A stretch of 64,000 bases of DNA from Flavobacterium jejuense (GTDB taxonomy: Bacteria > Bacteroidota > Bacteroidia > Flavobacteriales > Flavobacteriaceae): positions 248,001 through 312,000 of the forward strand of contig NZ_VEVQ02000005.1 in NCBI RefSeq assembly GCF_006491595.2, in the 5' to 3' direction. Below are positions 12,301 through 21,300 of this stretch, in pieces. Numbering within the stretch: the first letter of the stretch is position 1; every line of letters starts with the position of its first letter. Below the pieces are notes generated by a model. That model saw nothing but the letters and a program-made list of their open reading frames with translations. It made no database searches and was not told the DNA's origin. Position numbers and translations under genes: made by a program.

Positions 12301-14096
12301 ACAGTCGGATTGTCATAAGTTTTAGCTAAAATTTCATTTACAAAAACTACATTTTGAACGCTGTTAAAAGAAGAAACGTCAAGATCATTTTTTACTAATA
12401 AAATATCTATACGACTTTCTTTTATTATTGAATTTATTCTATCAGTTGGATATATTGGATCTATTGGAACAAATGCTGCACCCGCTTTTAAAACTCCTAG
12501 AATAATTGGAATAATATTTAGATCTCTATCTAACATCAAACCAACTAAATCCCCTTTTTTAATGTGTTTTTCTTCCTTAAGATATCTAGCTATTTGGTTT
12601 GATTTGTCTACAAGATCAGCATAAGTTATAGATTCATTTCCACATAATATGGCTATATTATTAGGACGTCGTATAGCCTGTTTTTCAAAAAGTGATACTA
12701 CAGTTTCATTTACTGGATTTTTTGCTTCTGTATTATTAAATTTCACCAATGTTTCAGAAACTTCATTATCTGTCAAAAAGCAAAATTTATCTACAATTCG
12801 ATTAGAGTTATCAAGAATTCCTTCAAGAAAAGTATTTAAATTAACTAAAAAAGCTTCTGCAAAAGTTTGATCAATTGTATCTGTTTGATAAATCACTTCT
12901 ATTTCTAATTCTTCTTTAAAAAAGATAGATATTACTAATGGAATACCTGTATTTTCAGTAACTGATTTCAATGCAATATTAAAATCTTTATTACTATTTA
13001 TTGTTTTCTCATCAAGAGGATAATTTTCTATTACAACTAAAGTGTCGAATAAATTTTCCGAAGATTTTAAATCTGTTAATTGCTTTATCTCATAGTAAGA
13101 TGTATTATTAAACTGATTCCGAATTATTAAGTCTTGATGTGTTTCTTTAATCACATCTAAAAATGATTTTTTCTCAGTATCTTTAAGTCTAAAAGGAATA
13201 GAATTTATAAAATTTCCAACAATTGATTCAATTCCTTTAATAGATGAATCTCTATTAGATACTGTAGTACCAAAGACAACATCAGATTCTCCTTTAAGTC
13301 TTTGAAGTAAAATTCCAATAGTCGAGTATATAATTGCAGCTTTAGTTACTTTCTCTTCAATCGAAAAAGCTTCTAATTTATCTATAGCACTTTTAAAGCT
13401 TATTTTTTTCGTTTGATGTTTTTCTCCATTACTTACATGAACTTTTGTAGATAATGAACTAATCTCAAACTTATTTAAATAATTTTTCCAATATTCTTTT
13501 TCTTCATCTCTTTTTTTCATTTTTGATGTAGTCAATTGATACTCTTTATAAGTTGACTTATTTAAAAAGACAGGATTTTCGTTATTAACTAACTGATTGT
13601 ACGCATAAAAAAGTTCTTTTAAGATAATACCAGTACTCCATCCATCATACAGAATATGGTGATTGGTAATATAAAGTTCATATGATTTCTCAGCAATTTT
13701 AATTATACTAAGACGAAACGGAACTGTTGTCAAAGTAAATTTATCATTCATATCCTTCAAAGAATATTCTTCAACAAAGTTTAAGACATAAGCACTATTT
13801 TCTTGTGAAATATCATGATATACGATATCAATTGTACATTCATGAAGTATTATTTGTAATGGTTTACTAACTTCTTTCCATTTAAAAACAGATCTCAACA
13901 CTTCATTATTTGACTGTACAATTCCAAGAGCTTCTTTTAAAATGTCAATATCTAATATTCCTTCAACATTAAATCTAAGTTGGGCATTATATATGTTACT
14001 ATTTTCATCATTTAAATAATGAAACAACATCCCTTTTTGAATCATACTAAGTTCAAAAATATCTTGTACGTTTTTTTTGTCTATCTTATCGTTCAC
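6351..14096 (-). CDS. Two-module NRPS, C-A-PCP-E-C-A-PCP, predicted D-Asn then a Thr-like residue
   Basis: The 2581-residue synthetase starts with GTG, because no in-frame ATG lies before residue 19. The domains are: C (HHILYDG near 147), A (TSGSTGTPKG), PCP (GGDSI serine near 999), E (HHLVVDG near 1180, then RTIGWFT and FNYLGQ, hallmarks of epimerization domains), C (HHILMDG near 1650), A (TSGTTGNPKG) and PCP (GGNSL near 2511). Read against GrsA, the first A pocket is D-L-T-K-I-G-E-V-G-K, two conservative changes from the asparagine code DLTKLGEVGK. The second is D-V-W-N-I-A-K-V-H-K, which matches the threonine code DFWNIGMVHK at 7 of 10 positions, so only a weak call. Both C domains follow an E domain, as expected for the D-to-L type. 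The C-terminal tail probably docks to the KS protein encoded next. Confidence 0.95.
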   Translation of the reverse strand: MNDKIDKKNVQDIFELSMIQKGMLFHYLNDENSNIYNAQLRFNVEGILDIDILKEALGIVQSNNEVLRSVFKWKEVSKPLQIILHECTIDIVYHDISQENSAYVLNFVEEYSLKDMNDKFTLTTVPFRLSIIKIAEKSYELYITNHHILYDGWSTGIILKELFYAYNQLVNNENPVFLNKSTYKEYQLTTSKMKKRDEEKEYWKNYLNKFEISSLSTKVHVSNGEKHQTKKISFKSAIDKLEAFSIEEKVTKAAIIYSTIGILLQRLKGESDVVFGTTVSNRDSSIKGIESIVGNFINSIPFRLKDTEKKSFLDVIKETHQDLIIRNQFNNTSYYEIKQLTDLKSSENLFDTLVVIENYPLDEKTINSNKDFNIALKSVTENTGIPLVISIFFKEELEIEVIYQTDTIDQTFAEAFLVNLNTFLEGILDNSNRIVDKFCFLTDNEVSETLVKFNNTEAKNPVNETVVSLFEKQAIRRPNNIAILCGNESITYADLVDKSNQIARYLKEEKHIKKGDLVGLMLDRDLNIIPIILGVLKAGAAFVPIDPIYPTDRINSIIKESRIDILLVKNDLDVSSFNSVQNVVFVNEILAKTYDNPTVLEKLKISDLAYVIFTSGSTGTPKGVMIEHGSLLNYINWASAFYVGKDKTTFPLYSSISFDLTITSIFTPLITGNTVIVYEEDDTSVLIEKVLIDNKVDIIKLTPSHLKIIRDSDLLTKNKSTLKKLIVGGEEFESKLSKDIFDKFNGKVKIYNEYGPTEATVGCMIYEFDPEQSTLSVPLGNPINNTQIYLLDTQMNPVSKGIMGEIHISGKSVAKGYLWRDDLTEVRFIDNPFIHGERMYKTGDYAIRLTDGTILFMGRIDEQVKISGFRIELREIENMLNTHSNVEECVVVAKEKAGHNYLVAYYLSESEINPLSLRSHLAEKLPIYMLPAHYIQIDSFPLTANGKLNVKALPEPELKGNEDYEAPSSLEEKLLVNEWSKVLGIPKLGITDNYFSVGGDSIVSIQISSKMRNAGYEVSVQDIFKNPTIKELALKIKPVISQSDQSVVSGSVELSPIQRWFFNNSSIDQHYFNQSSMIHFKKSITSDTVFEIFTKIFEHHDALRIVFNRDNGRINQENIGLNFPISLEEKYFDNDDEVNKLILKESNRIQASIDLENGPLIKLGLFQTVEGSQLLIVIHHLVVDGVSWRILFEDIKTLYNQILNKQKLTLPLKTDSFQKWSKSLTEYTKTDIYEKAKLYWHSLSNKNIDLMKRDFQEGINMFSDHCRESFKLKSKYTSKLLGDVHKTFGTQINDILLTALLLSIHKQFGLKSLLIDLEGHGREDIIQGINTSRTIGWFTSIYPVILEKNEKGLNDQIKTVKEHLKKIPNNGIDYLLNKYFQETDNQEFRNKNEVKSQISFNYLGQLSSDYESFFTTQEGKGNEVSLNMSQNYDWNIIGFVSNGEFALNLVYSKQQYKKETINAFMNTYKSCLEEVIDYCVSYNKPELSPSDLTYNNLSIEELDVLQNKYDIEDIYTLSSMQEGMLFHSVLESNSEMYFEQKVLTLKGDISVETVEQSMNDLMNRHDIFRTVFLYKNYERPIQIVLKERKIDFSFFDIRKDCIHSSKNELIESYQKNDAKKAFDLSKDVLMRIVLLQTQDDEFVLIWSHHHILMDGWCTSIVWNDFKLLYSNKRLNKNISLLPAAKYANYIEWLEDRNKKDSITYWESYLSNYGSLATIPKKTVSQTINRDYDLSSQEFIIDSKRVNFLKKVSKENSVTLNTILQTAWGIVLSKYNNTKDVVFGSVISGRPSEITGIENMVGLFINTIPVRVKYEEKDSVIELLKNCQNKALQNEQHQYHPLSEIQSLSDLGNELFDHILVFENYPISEKIINKKDEEAIGFTVTDIEVFEQTNYDLVLMIIPGDEIQIKIDYNQNKYSNETIERLLNHLNTTIVSIIENNDSMITELDFMSENERIQLLNQFNYLDVDFPKDKTIIDLFIEQVERTPNSIAITFEDEQITYYELHKRSSEIAILLRENGVKPDCIVGLFMNRSIDVVIGMLAILKAGGAYLPIDIDYPKERIEYIIKDSGTTIILTDRTLENEIDFNVLTLFIEDSEEISDMALNIQHFNKPSDLCYVIYTSGTTGNPKGVMIEHRNVVRLLFNDKFQYDFNSSDVWTMFHSHCFDVSVWEIYGALLFGGKLIVIPKMLAKDTKAYLEILKNEKVTILNQTPSALYNLIYADLSEPEKTLSLRYVILAGEELSPRKLKAWKVKYPDVLIINKYGITETTVHNTYKEIKEFEIENNISNIGIPIPTLSMLILNEYQKLVPNGVIGELYVGGDGLARGYLNNEELTNKRFIPNPYKPEERLYRSGDLAKVMESGELEYKGRIDHQVQLRGFRVELGEIENQLIRHNQINEILVQAKEIGGEKHLLAYYIANKELDITELRHFLLNKLPDYMVPSYFLKMERFPLTPNGKLDKKALPDPELKTIEASAKPNNQVQKELVSIWADLLNIKEDKIGINTNFFDIGGNSLKLMKMVDKINTHFETEITVAKVFTYPVISSLAEFLNKNNESDIYRSDALIDTDMEQMNDAMDILNQI

Positions 14097-14165
14097 TTTT
14101 TTACATTTTTAACTACAATACAGTAGTGAATTATTTAATGAGATTATTAACAATAGAGATCCGCA

Positions 14166-14181
14166 TCCAATGTAAATTGGA
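14166..14181. other. Small hairpin between oxygenase and NRPS genes
   Basis: A perfect 6-bp inverted repeat, TCCAAT-GTAA-ATTGGA, lies in the 187-bp gap between the oxygenase gene and the GTG start of the next NRPS gene. No U-run follows it on the transcribed strand, so it is unlikely to be a terminator. An RNA processing or stability element is possible. Confidence 0.35.
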
Positions 14182-14283
14182 CAAAATCTAATCAAAATTG
14201 TAAGGGCTATTAATTATTTATTTAGCTGTTTAGTTACAACTTAAATCCTATTTTAGTAAGAAAAACAAATAATACATTTTTAA

Positions 14284-15237
14284 TTATTTGTTGTATTTTC
14301 TAGCCATACCTACTAAAATCTTTCTGTCACCTTCATATGGTTGTCTACCATGTGTGTATAACATATTATCAAGAAGAAGCAGATCTCCTTTTTCCCAATT
14401 GAAAGAAAACTTAGTATTTTCAAAAACTGTACGAATGATATCAAGAGATTCTCTATCTATTGGAGTTCCATCTCCAAAAAATGTATTTCGAGGAAGAAAG
14501 TCTTCTCCAACTAAATCAATTAAACTTTCTTCAACTTCTTTACCCAAACTGCTAGAATGAAACAGATGAGCCTGATTAAACCATAATTTTTCATTTGTAG
14601 TTGGATGCAACAATGTTGCCTGATTCGTCTGTTTTGTTCTCAATCCGTTAGAAGTCCATTCGAATTCTAAACTATTCTCTTTGCAAAATTGTTCTACCAT
14701 TCTTTTGTCATCTGTTTGAAAAACTTCTTCCCATGGTAAGTCTATTTCTGAATAATTTCTTACATACATGATTTTTTTTCTTTCAAATTCTTCTCTTATT
14801 TCACTAGGTATTTCTTGATAAGCAACTCGACTATCAGAAATTGGAGTATTTCCCATCTTAGTAGCTGGAGTCATACATAGAAAACCAATTCTCATAGGCC
14901 ATGAATTAGAGTAAGCATTTTCATTATGCTGTGGAATTGTTTCAGAAGCATGATATTCAGTTGCAGAGTACACATTACTCTCACTTAATTTTCTTCTAGG
15001 AGTAGATCTATAAGTATAATTTACTAAATCTTCTCCAAAAAGTAATTTTAACGTCTGACCGAATTCTTCTCCATCAGAAATGGATAATCCTCTAATTAAT
15101 AAAGCTCCTTCTGTAGCTATAAAGTTTTCTATATTTTCTTTATTTTCTTGTAGCCAATTTTGACTGTTAAGGTTGCTTTTATCTAATTCAAGTAACATTT
15201 CTTTATTTGAAACTAATTGTAAATCATGAAATTTCAT
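14284..15237 (-). CDS. TauD/SyrP-like Fe(II)/2-oxoglutarate oxygenase, probable amino-acid hydroxylase
   Basis: The protein has 317 residues and belongs to the TauD/clavaminate-synthase-like superfamily. The iron facial triad is visible as HNE near residue 100 and a distal histidine in YTHGRQPY near 295; the downstream GDRKILVGMAR arginine should bind 2-oxoglutarate. HxE instead of HxD, followed by a small residue and AYS, resembles the SyrP and AsnO group, which beta-hydroxylate Asp or Asn during or before NRPS assembly. The gene lies inside the operon between two synthetases whose A domains read as Asn, so beta-hydroxylation of an Asn residue is a reasonable inference. Whether it acts on free or PCP-bound Asn cannot be seen. 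A 76-bp gap separates it from the upstream synthetase gene. Confidence 0.88.
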   Translation of the reverse strand: MKFHDLQLVSNKEMLLELDKSNLNSQNWLQENKENIENFIATEGALLIRGLSISDGEEFGQTLKLLFGEDLVNYTYRSTPRRKLSESNVYSATEYHASETIPQHNENAYSNSWPMRIGFLCMTPATKMGNTPISDSRVAYQEIPSEIREEFERKKIMYVRNYSEIDLPWEEVFQTDDKRMVEQFCKENSLEFEWTSNGLRTKQTNQATLLHPTTNEKLWFNQAHLFHSSSLGKEVEESLIDLVGEDFLPRNTFFGDGTPIDRESLDIIRTVFENTKFSFNWEKGDLLLLDNMLYTHGRQPYEGDRKILVGMARKYNK

Positions 15238-15313
15238 ATTATTTTATTTTAATTATTTAGACAATAATGGATTTTATACTAAAAAGGGCTTTTATTAAGC
15301 TATTTTAATCAAT

Positions 15314-18300
15314 TTATGAAAATAAGGAGTCTAATTCTTCTTGATCTAATTCTACTGATTCAAAATCGGATGGAGTAAAATATATTGTATCTTGATTTTT
15401 AATATGACTCAAAATTGTAATAAGATTTTCAAAAAACACTTTCATAAACCAATTAATAGTTTCTTCTCTATGGAAAGTTTTATTATAGTTTATTTCCATA
15501 TTTAGTTTTTCATCAATAACCATCAAATTGATTTCTAATTTAGTTGTCATTAGATTATTTGCGTCAGTTTCTTTACCATGTGAAGCATCACAAAATGAAA
15601 AAAGTTCGTTATTCAATTCATTATTAAACTGTCCCAAATAATTAAATCTAATCTCAGATAATTGAATAACACTTGATTGCATTGATTGTTCGGAATATTT
15701 GCATATTCCATAACCTAAACCAGAATTTGGAATTTTTATGATTTGCTCTTTAATAGCTTTAATCTGATCACTTAAGTTATCATTAATAAGTTTTAATTTA
15801 ACTGGATATATAGCTGTAAACCAACCTATTGTTCTAGAAGCATCAACATAATCAATGTGTCTACCGTGATTTTCTAATTCAACAACAAACTCGTTTAATC
15901 CTGTCCATTCTTTTAAAGTTAATGCTAATGCTGTATTTAAAAGTGATACAACATTAGTTTTGTATGTACCATGAGCTTCTTTCAATAGAAAACTAGTTTG
16001 TTCTTTGCTAAAGCTTTTAGATAATTTTATTACATTTTCAACTCTCCAATCATCTGTTTGTAAATCATTAGGCAATTTAAAGTCTAATGATTGAATCTCA
16101 TTCCAGTAATCAGTTTCAGTTTTAATTATTTCATTAACATTTTCATACGCTTTCAATTCCTTTTGCCATTCCAACAAGGAAATAGTTTTTTGGGGAAGTA
16201 TAAATTTTTCATTATTTACTAAAGCCCAATAAATGTTATAAAAATCTTCAAGTAATATTCTCCAAGAAACTCCATCCATAACCAAATGATGTGCTGTAAT
16301 CAAAACAATATCATTTTGTTCATGTTGTCTAACTATTGCAGTCTTTATAAGGAGGTCTTTTTTCAGATCAAAACTTCCTTTTATTTTTTGACCAACTTCT
16401 TCAAGTTCATCAATACACTCAATTACATACTCATTAGTAAGGAATGGTTTTTCTAAATGATTTTGATTGAATATCAATACATTCTTTTCTCTGTCAAAAT
16501 TTAATCTTAAACCATCATGGTGTTCAATTAACTTATTAAATACTTCCTCAATTAAATCAATACTAATTGTTTGGTTCAGTCTAAGTGCAATCGTTTGGTT
16601 GTAATAATCAGGGTTTACAAAACGTTGATTAATAAACCAAGACTCTATAGGTGTTAGATCTTTTTCTCCAGAAACCAATCCTTGCTGATATTTTTTTTCT
16701 GAACTAGAGAAAGTAGCATATGCTGAACTTGATTCAATTGTATGATATCTTAAAATATCTTTAGCTTTTAAGCTTATCCCCTTTTCAAGCATTCTAGATG
16801 AAATTTGTACTGCTTTAATAGAATCTCCACCCAATTCGAAAAAATTATCATCAACGGATAAATATTCTTCATTAAATATATCAGACCAAACTTCTAGTGC
16901 AATTTCTTCGATATGACTTTTTGGTAATACTATTTCTTTATCTTTAATAGATTCAGTTGGTTTTAGCTCCTTATAATTCACTTTTCCATTCTTAGTTAGA
17001 GGAATTTTTTCTAAAGCTGTAAAAGAAGTTGGAATCATATAATGAGGTAAGCAACCTGTAAGAAAATCTCTAATTGCTAAAGATTCAATAGTTAACCCAA
17101 TTTCACAAACATAATAAGCTTCTAATTTTTTTGATCCTTTTTCATTCACTCTACATACTACAGCTGCTTGATTTACATTAGGTAATTTTAAAATACTATT
17201 TTCAATTTCTAAAAGTTCTATTCGATATCCATTAATTTTAACTTGTTGATCAGATCGATTAACATATTCAATTAAGTTGTTTGGAAGTCTTTTTGCTACA
17301 TCTCCTGATTTATACATTTTAGTACTTGTAACAAAAGGATTATCTATAAATTTTTCATCTGTCAATTCTTCATTATGTAAATAACCTTTTGCTAATCCAT
17401 CTCCTGCAATATATAAATCTCCATTTATACCAATTGGAACAGGTTTAAAAAATTCGTCTAATAGATAAATCTTAGTATTATCAATTGGTACACCAATTGG
17501 AACTGTTATGGAAGTATCGTTTGGATTAAACTTATAAATCATACATCCGATAGTAGCTTCTGTTGGACCATACTCGTTAAAAATTTCAATATTTTCTCCC
17601 AATTTTTTATAAATATCATGAGCCAAAGATTGTTCTAATTCTTCACCGCCAACAATGAATCTCTTTATAATACTTTTATCTAATGATTGTAAATCAAGTT
17701 GATTGATAATCTTAAGATGAGAAGGTGTTAATTTGATGACACTAGCTTTATTTTCTAAAACAACTCTTTCGATTAAAATTTCCTGCTGACTACTTGTATA
17801 GACAATAACTTTACTACCTGTTATTAAGGGTGTGAAAATTGATGTAATTGTTAAGTCGAAAGAAATTGATGTAAATAATGGAAAGCTTTCAATCTCATCT
17901 TTTACATATTCATTAGCAGCCCAATAAACATAGTTAACTAAAGAACTATGAGAAATCATTACTCCTTTAGGATTACCAGTTGTTCCAGATGTGTAAATAA
18001 TATAAGCCAACTCATTTGATGAATTGTTATTTTGAACATTATCAATACTTTTAGAGTCATAAGAAACAACATCAAGATTTAAGATCATAGATTTTGAAGC
18101 GTTCAAGTTAAATTTAGTCTCAGAAACAATATCAAAATGAAAATTATCTGTTATCACTAAGTTGCATTTACTATGCTCTAGAATATAGTTTATCCTTTCT
18201 TCAGGTAAATCAGTATCTAAAGGAAGGAAACTTCCTCCTGCTTTTAAAACCGCCAAGACTGTCAAAATAAACTCAGAAGACCTTGTAAGTAGAACTCCAA

Positions 18301-21300
18301 TAATATCTTTTGATGTCATTCCTTCATCCAAAAGGAATTGAGCCAATTGATTTGCCTTTTTATTTAATTGATCATAAGTTAATTTCAACTCTCCGTACTC
18401 TATTGCAATGGCATTCGGTGTTAAAACAACTTGGCTTTCAAACAATTCTTGAATCTTTTTATCCTGTGGATAACTCTCTTTTGTTTGATTAAAAGTTTCT
18501 ATATATTCTTTTTGCTCTTGACTATCTAACAATGACAGCTCTGAAAAATTAGATTTTGGTGCATTGAGAACGGCTTTTATTAAAGTATCAAAGTATTTTT
18601 TTATTCTTAATATAGTTTCCTTTTTGAATAACTGAGTTGAATATTCGATACTGAATTTAAAAGATTTCTCATAATCAAAAACTTCCATCGAAATATCGAA
18701 TTTAGAGAAACCAGGATCAAAGAAATGTCTAGTAAGTGAAAAATCCTTAGTAGTTGCTTCTGGGAATCCCATGTTTTGATATACAAACATCGTATCAAAA
18801 ACTGGATTTCTACTACTGTCTCTTTTCGAAACTATTTGATCAACTAACATTGAGAAAGGATAATCTTGATTCAATAAAACTTTCATTATAGTTTCATTTA
18901 CGTTTTTTAATAACTTATCAAAAGAATCATTTTTATTGAAAGAGTTTCTCACTGCTAAATTATTCACAAACATACCTTGAGTGTCAATTAAATCTGGATG
19001 ATTACGACCAGAAACTGGTATTCCAACAACTAAATCAAGTTGTCCTGTGTATTTTGAAAGCAATATATTGTAAAGAGTAAACAATAATACATGTGATGTA
19101 CATTGATTTTCATTTGCTAATTTTCTTAATTCATCTGAACTATCTACATCAATCTCAAACTCTAATTTTTCACCAACATGGCTAAATAAAGGAGGTCGTG
19201 AATAATCTAGAGGCATATCTAATATTGGAAAATCTTCTCCTAAATGATTTAACCAAAAGTCTTTTTGCTTGTCTAATGGAGTAACTTCTAAAATATTATT
19301 TTCCCAAATTGAGAAATCACCATAACCCACTAATGGGAAATTAACTGGCTCATGATTATATAATTTAATCAACTCATTTATAAAATTATGAATAGATAAT
19401 CCATCACTTATAATATGGTGAAAATCCATAAATAATATAGATTCACCTGTTGCATTATGTAACAGTTCAATTCTAAATAAAGGTCCCTTTGTCAAATCAA
19501 AAGCTTGCACGCGGCTTTTTAGTTTTTGATTTAAATCAGTTTCATTGTATTGAATAGAATTAATGGAAAAGTCAACTGTGTTTTCTATTCTAAAACCAGG
19601 ATTATTTTTGGTTTCAAATACTATTCTCAATGAGTCATGTCTATTAATAAGCTCTTTTAGATTATTTTCAAGTTTTTCAATGACAACGGAACCTTTTATT
19701 TTTAATGCTATGGGTGTATTATACGCTACAGAAGTTTTATCCATTTCCCAAGCGTAATAAAGCCTTTTTTGAGAACTCGTTAACGGATAAAAATTGCAAT
19801 CTGTAACTTTTGATATATTTATATAATTTTTTGTTTCTAAATCATCCAATATATTTGATAACTTTCTTATAGTCTGATTTTCATATAATTTGGTAATAGG
19901 TAAATCAATATCCAATTCTTTCATTAATATCATTGCCATTTCTGCAGCTTTTAACGAATTTCCTCCCAATTCAAAAAAATCTTGAGTAACACTTATAGCA
20001 TCTAAATTCAAAATTTTCTTCCATATTGATAACAACTTTTCCTCTTTATCATTTTCAGGAGCAACAAATTCACCTAAATCAAATTCTTTGTAAATTTTTT
20101 CAAGTTGAAACTCCCTATCGTTAAAATTACCGTTTTTAAAATCACTCAATAATTTAAATCTTTGCAATTTTCCACTTGTAGTTCTTGGTATATCCTTAAC
20201 TGGTATAACTCTATCAATTAGAATTCCCATTTCTGAATTTACTTTGGCCTTTAAAGATTTAATGATGGGTATAAATTCTTTTAAACCACCTCTATGGAAT
20301 ACAAAAGCAATTATTTCCTCTTTTTGTCTTTCATTATTATAAGAGCCTACGGCTACGATTTTATTTAATTCTATACCTTCTACATTTTCAGCAACTCTTT
20401 CAATATCATGAGGATAAAAATTTTGTCCATTAACGAAAATTATATCTTTTAATCTCCCTGTTACATACAAAGCTTCATCTTTAATAAAGCCTAAATCTCC
20501 TGTTCTTAACCATTTATCTGCAGTTATAGCTTTCTGAGTAGCTTCATCATTATTATAATATCCTGAAGTAACATTATTCCCTTTAATTTGAATATGTCCT
20601 ATTATTTCATCTTCAACAACAATATCTTCATCATCTGTAATTCTTAAAAGACAATCATTTATTGGAAAACCAACATTAACAAATGAAAGTGTATTTTCAT
20701 CTCGATTCGTTATTAAAACTTTATCACCTATATTCAAATGATCTCTACAAAAATCATAATCTATTACCTCATCTTCAAGATTAGATATCGCAACTGCAAG
20801 ACTTGCCTCTGCTAGTCCATATACAGGACACATAGCAATACTTTTTAAGCCATACTTGGAAAAAGTATCTAAAAATAAGCGACTTAAACTAACCGATATG
20901 GGTTCAGCACCATTATAAATTAATCGAATAGAAGAAAGATCAATAGCTTTATTTTCTACATGACTAAAATGTTTCATTATGTACTTATAACCAAAATTTG
21001 GTGAAGATAAAATTGTCACTTTATATTCACTTGCCTTTTCAAGCCATAAAGAAGGTCTTCTTACGAAAACATTAGTTGGAATTAAATAATGTGTCATTCC
21101 ATATAATAATGGATTTAAATGAAATCCTATTAATCCCATATCATGTGTAAGTGGCATCCAACTAAGCATTGAATCCTCAATAGAGTAATTAGCTGCTGCT
21201 CCAATTGCACGAATATTGGTTAAAAGGTTTTTATGAGTAAGCATAACTCCTTTAGGACTTCCAGTAGAACCTGAAGAAAACTGAATAAAGGCTATATCAT

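Noticed and set aside
14166..14181. Hairpin before the second synthetase as a terminator
   Set aside because: No U-run follows on the transcribed strand.
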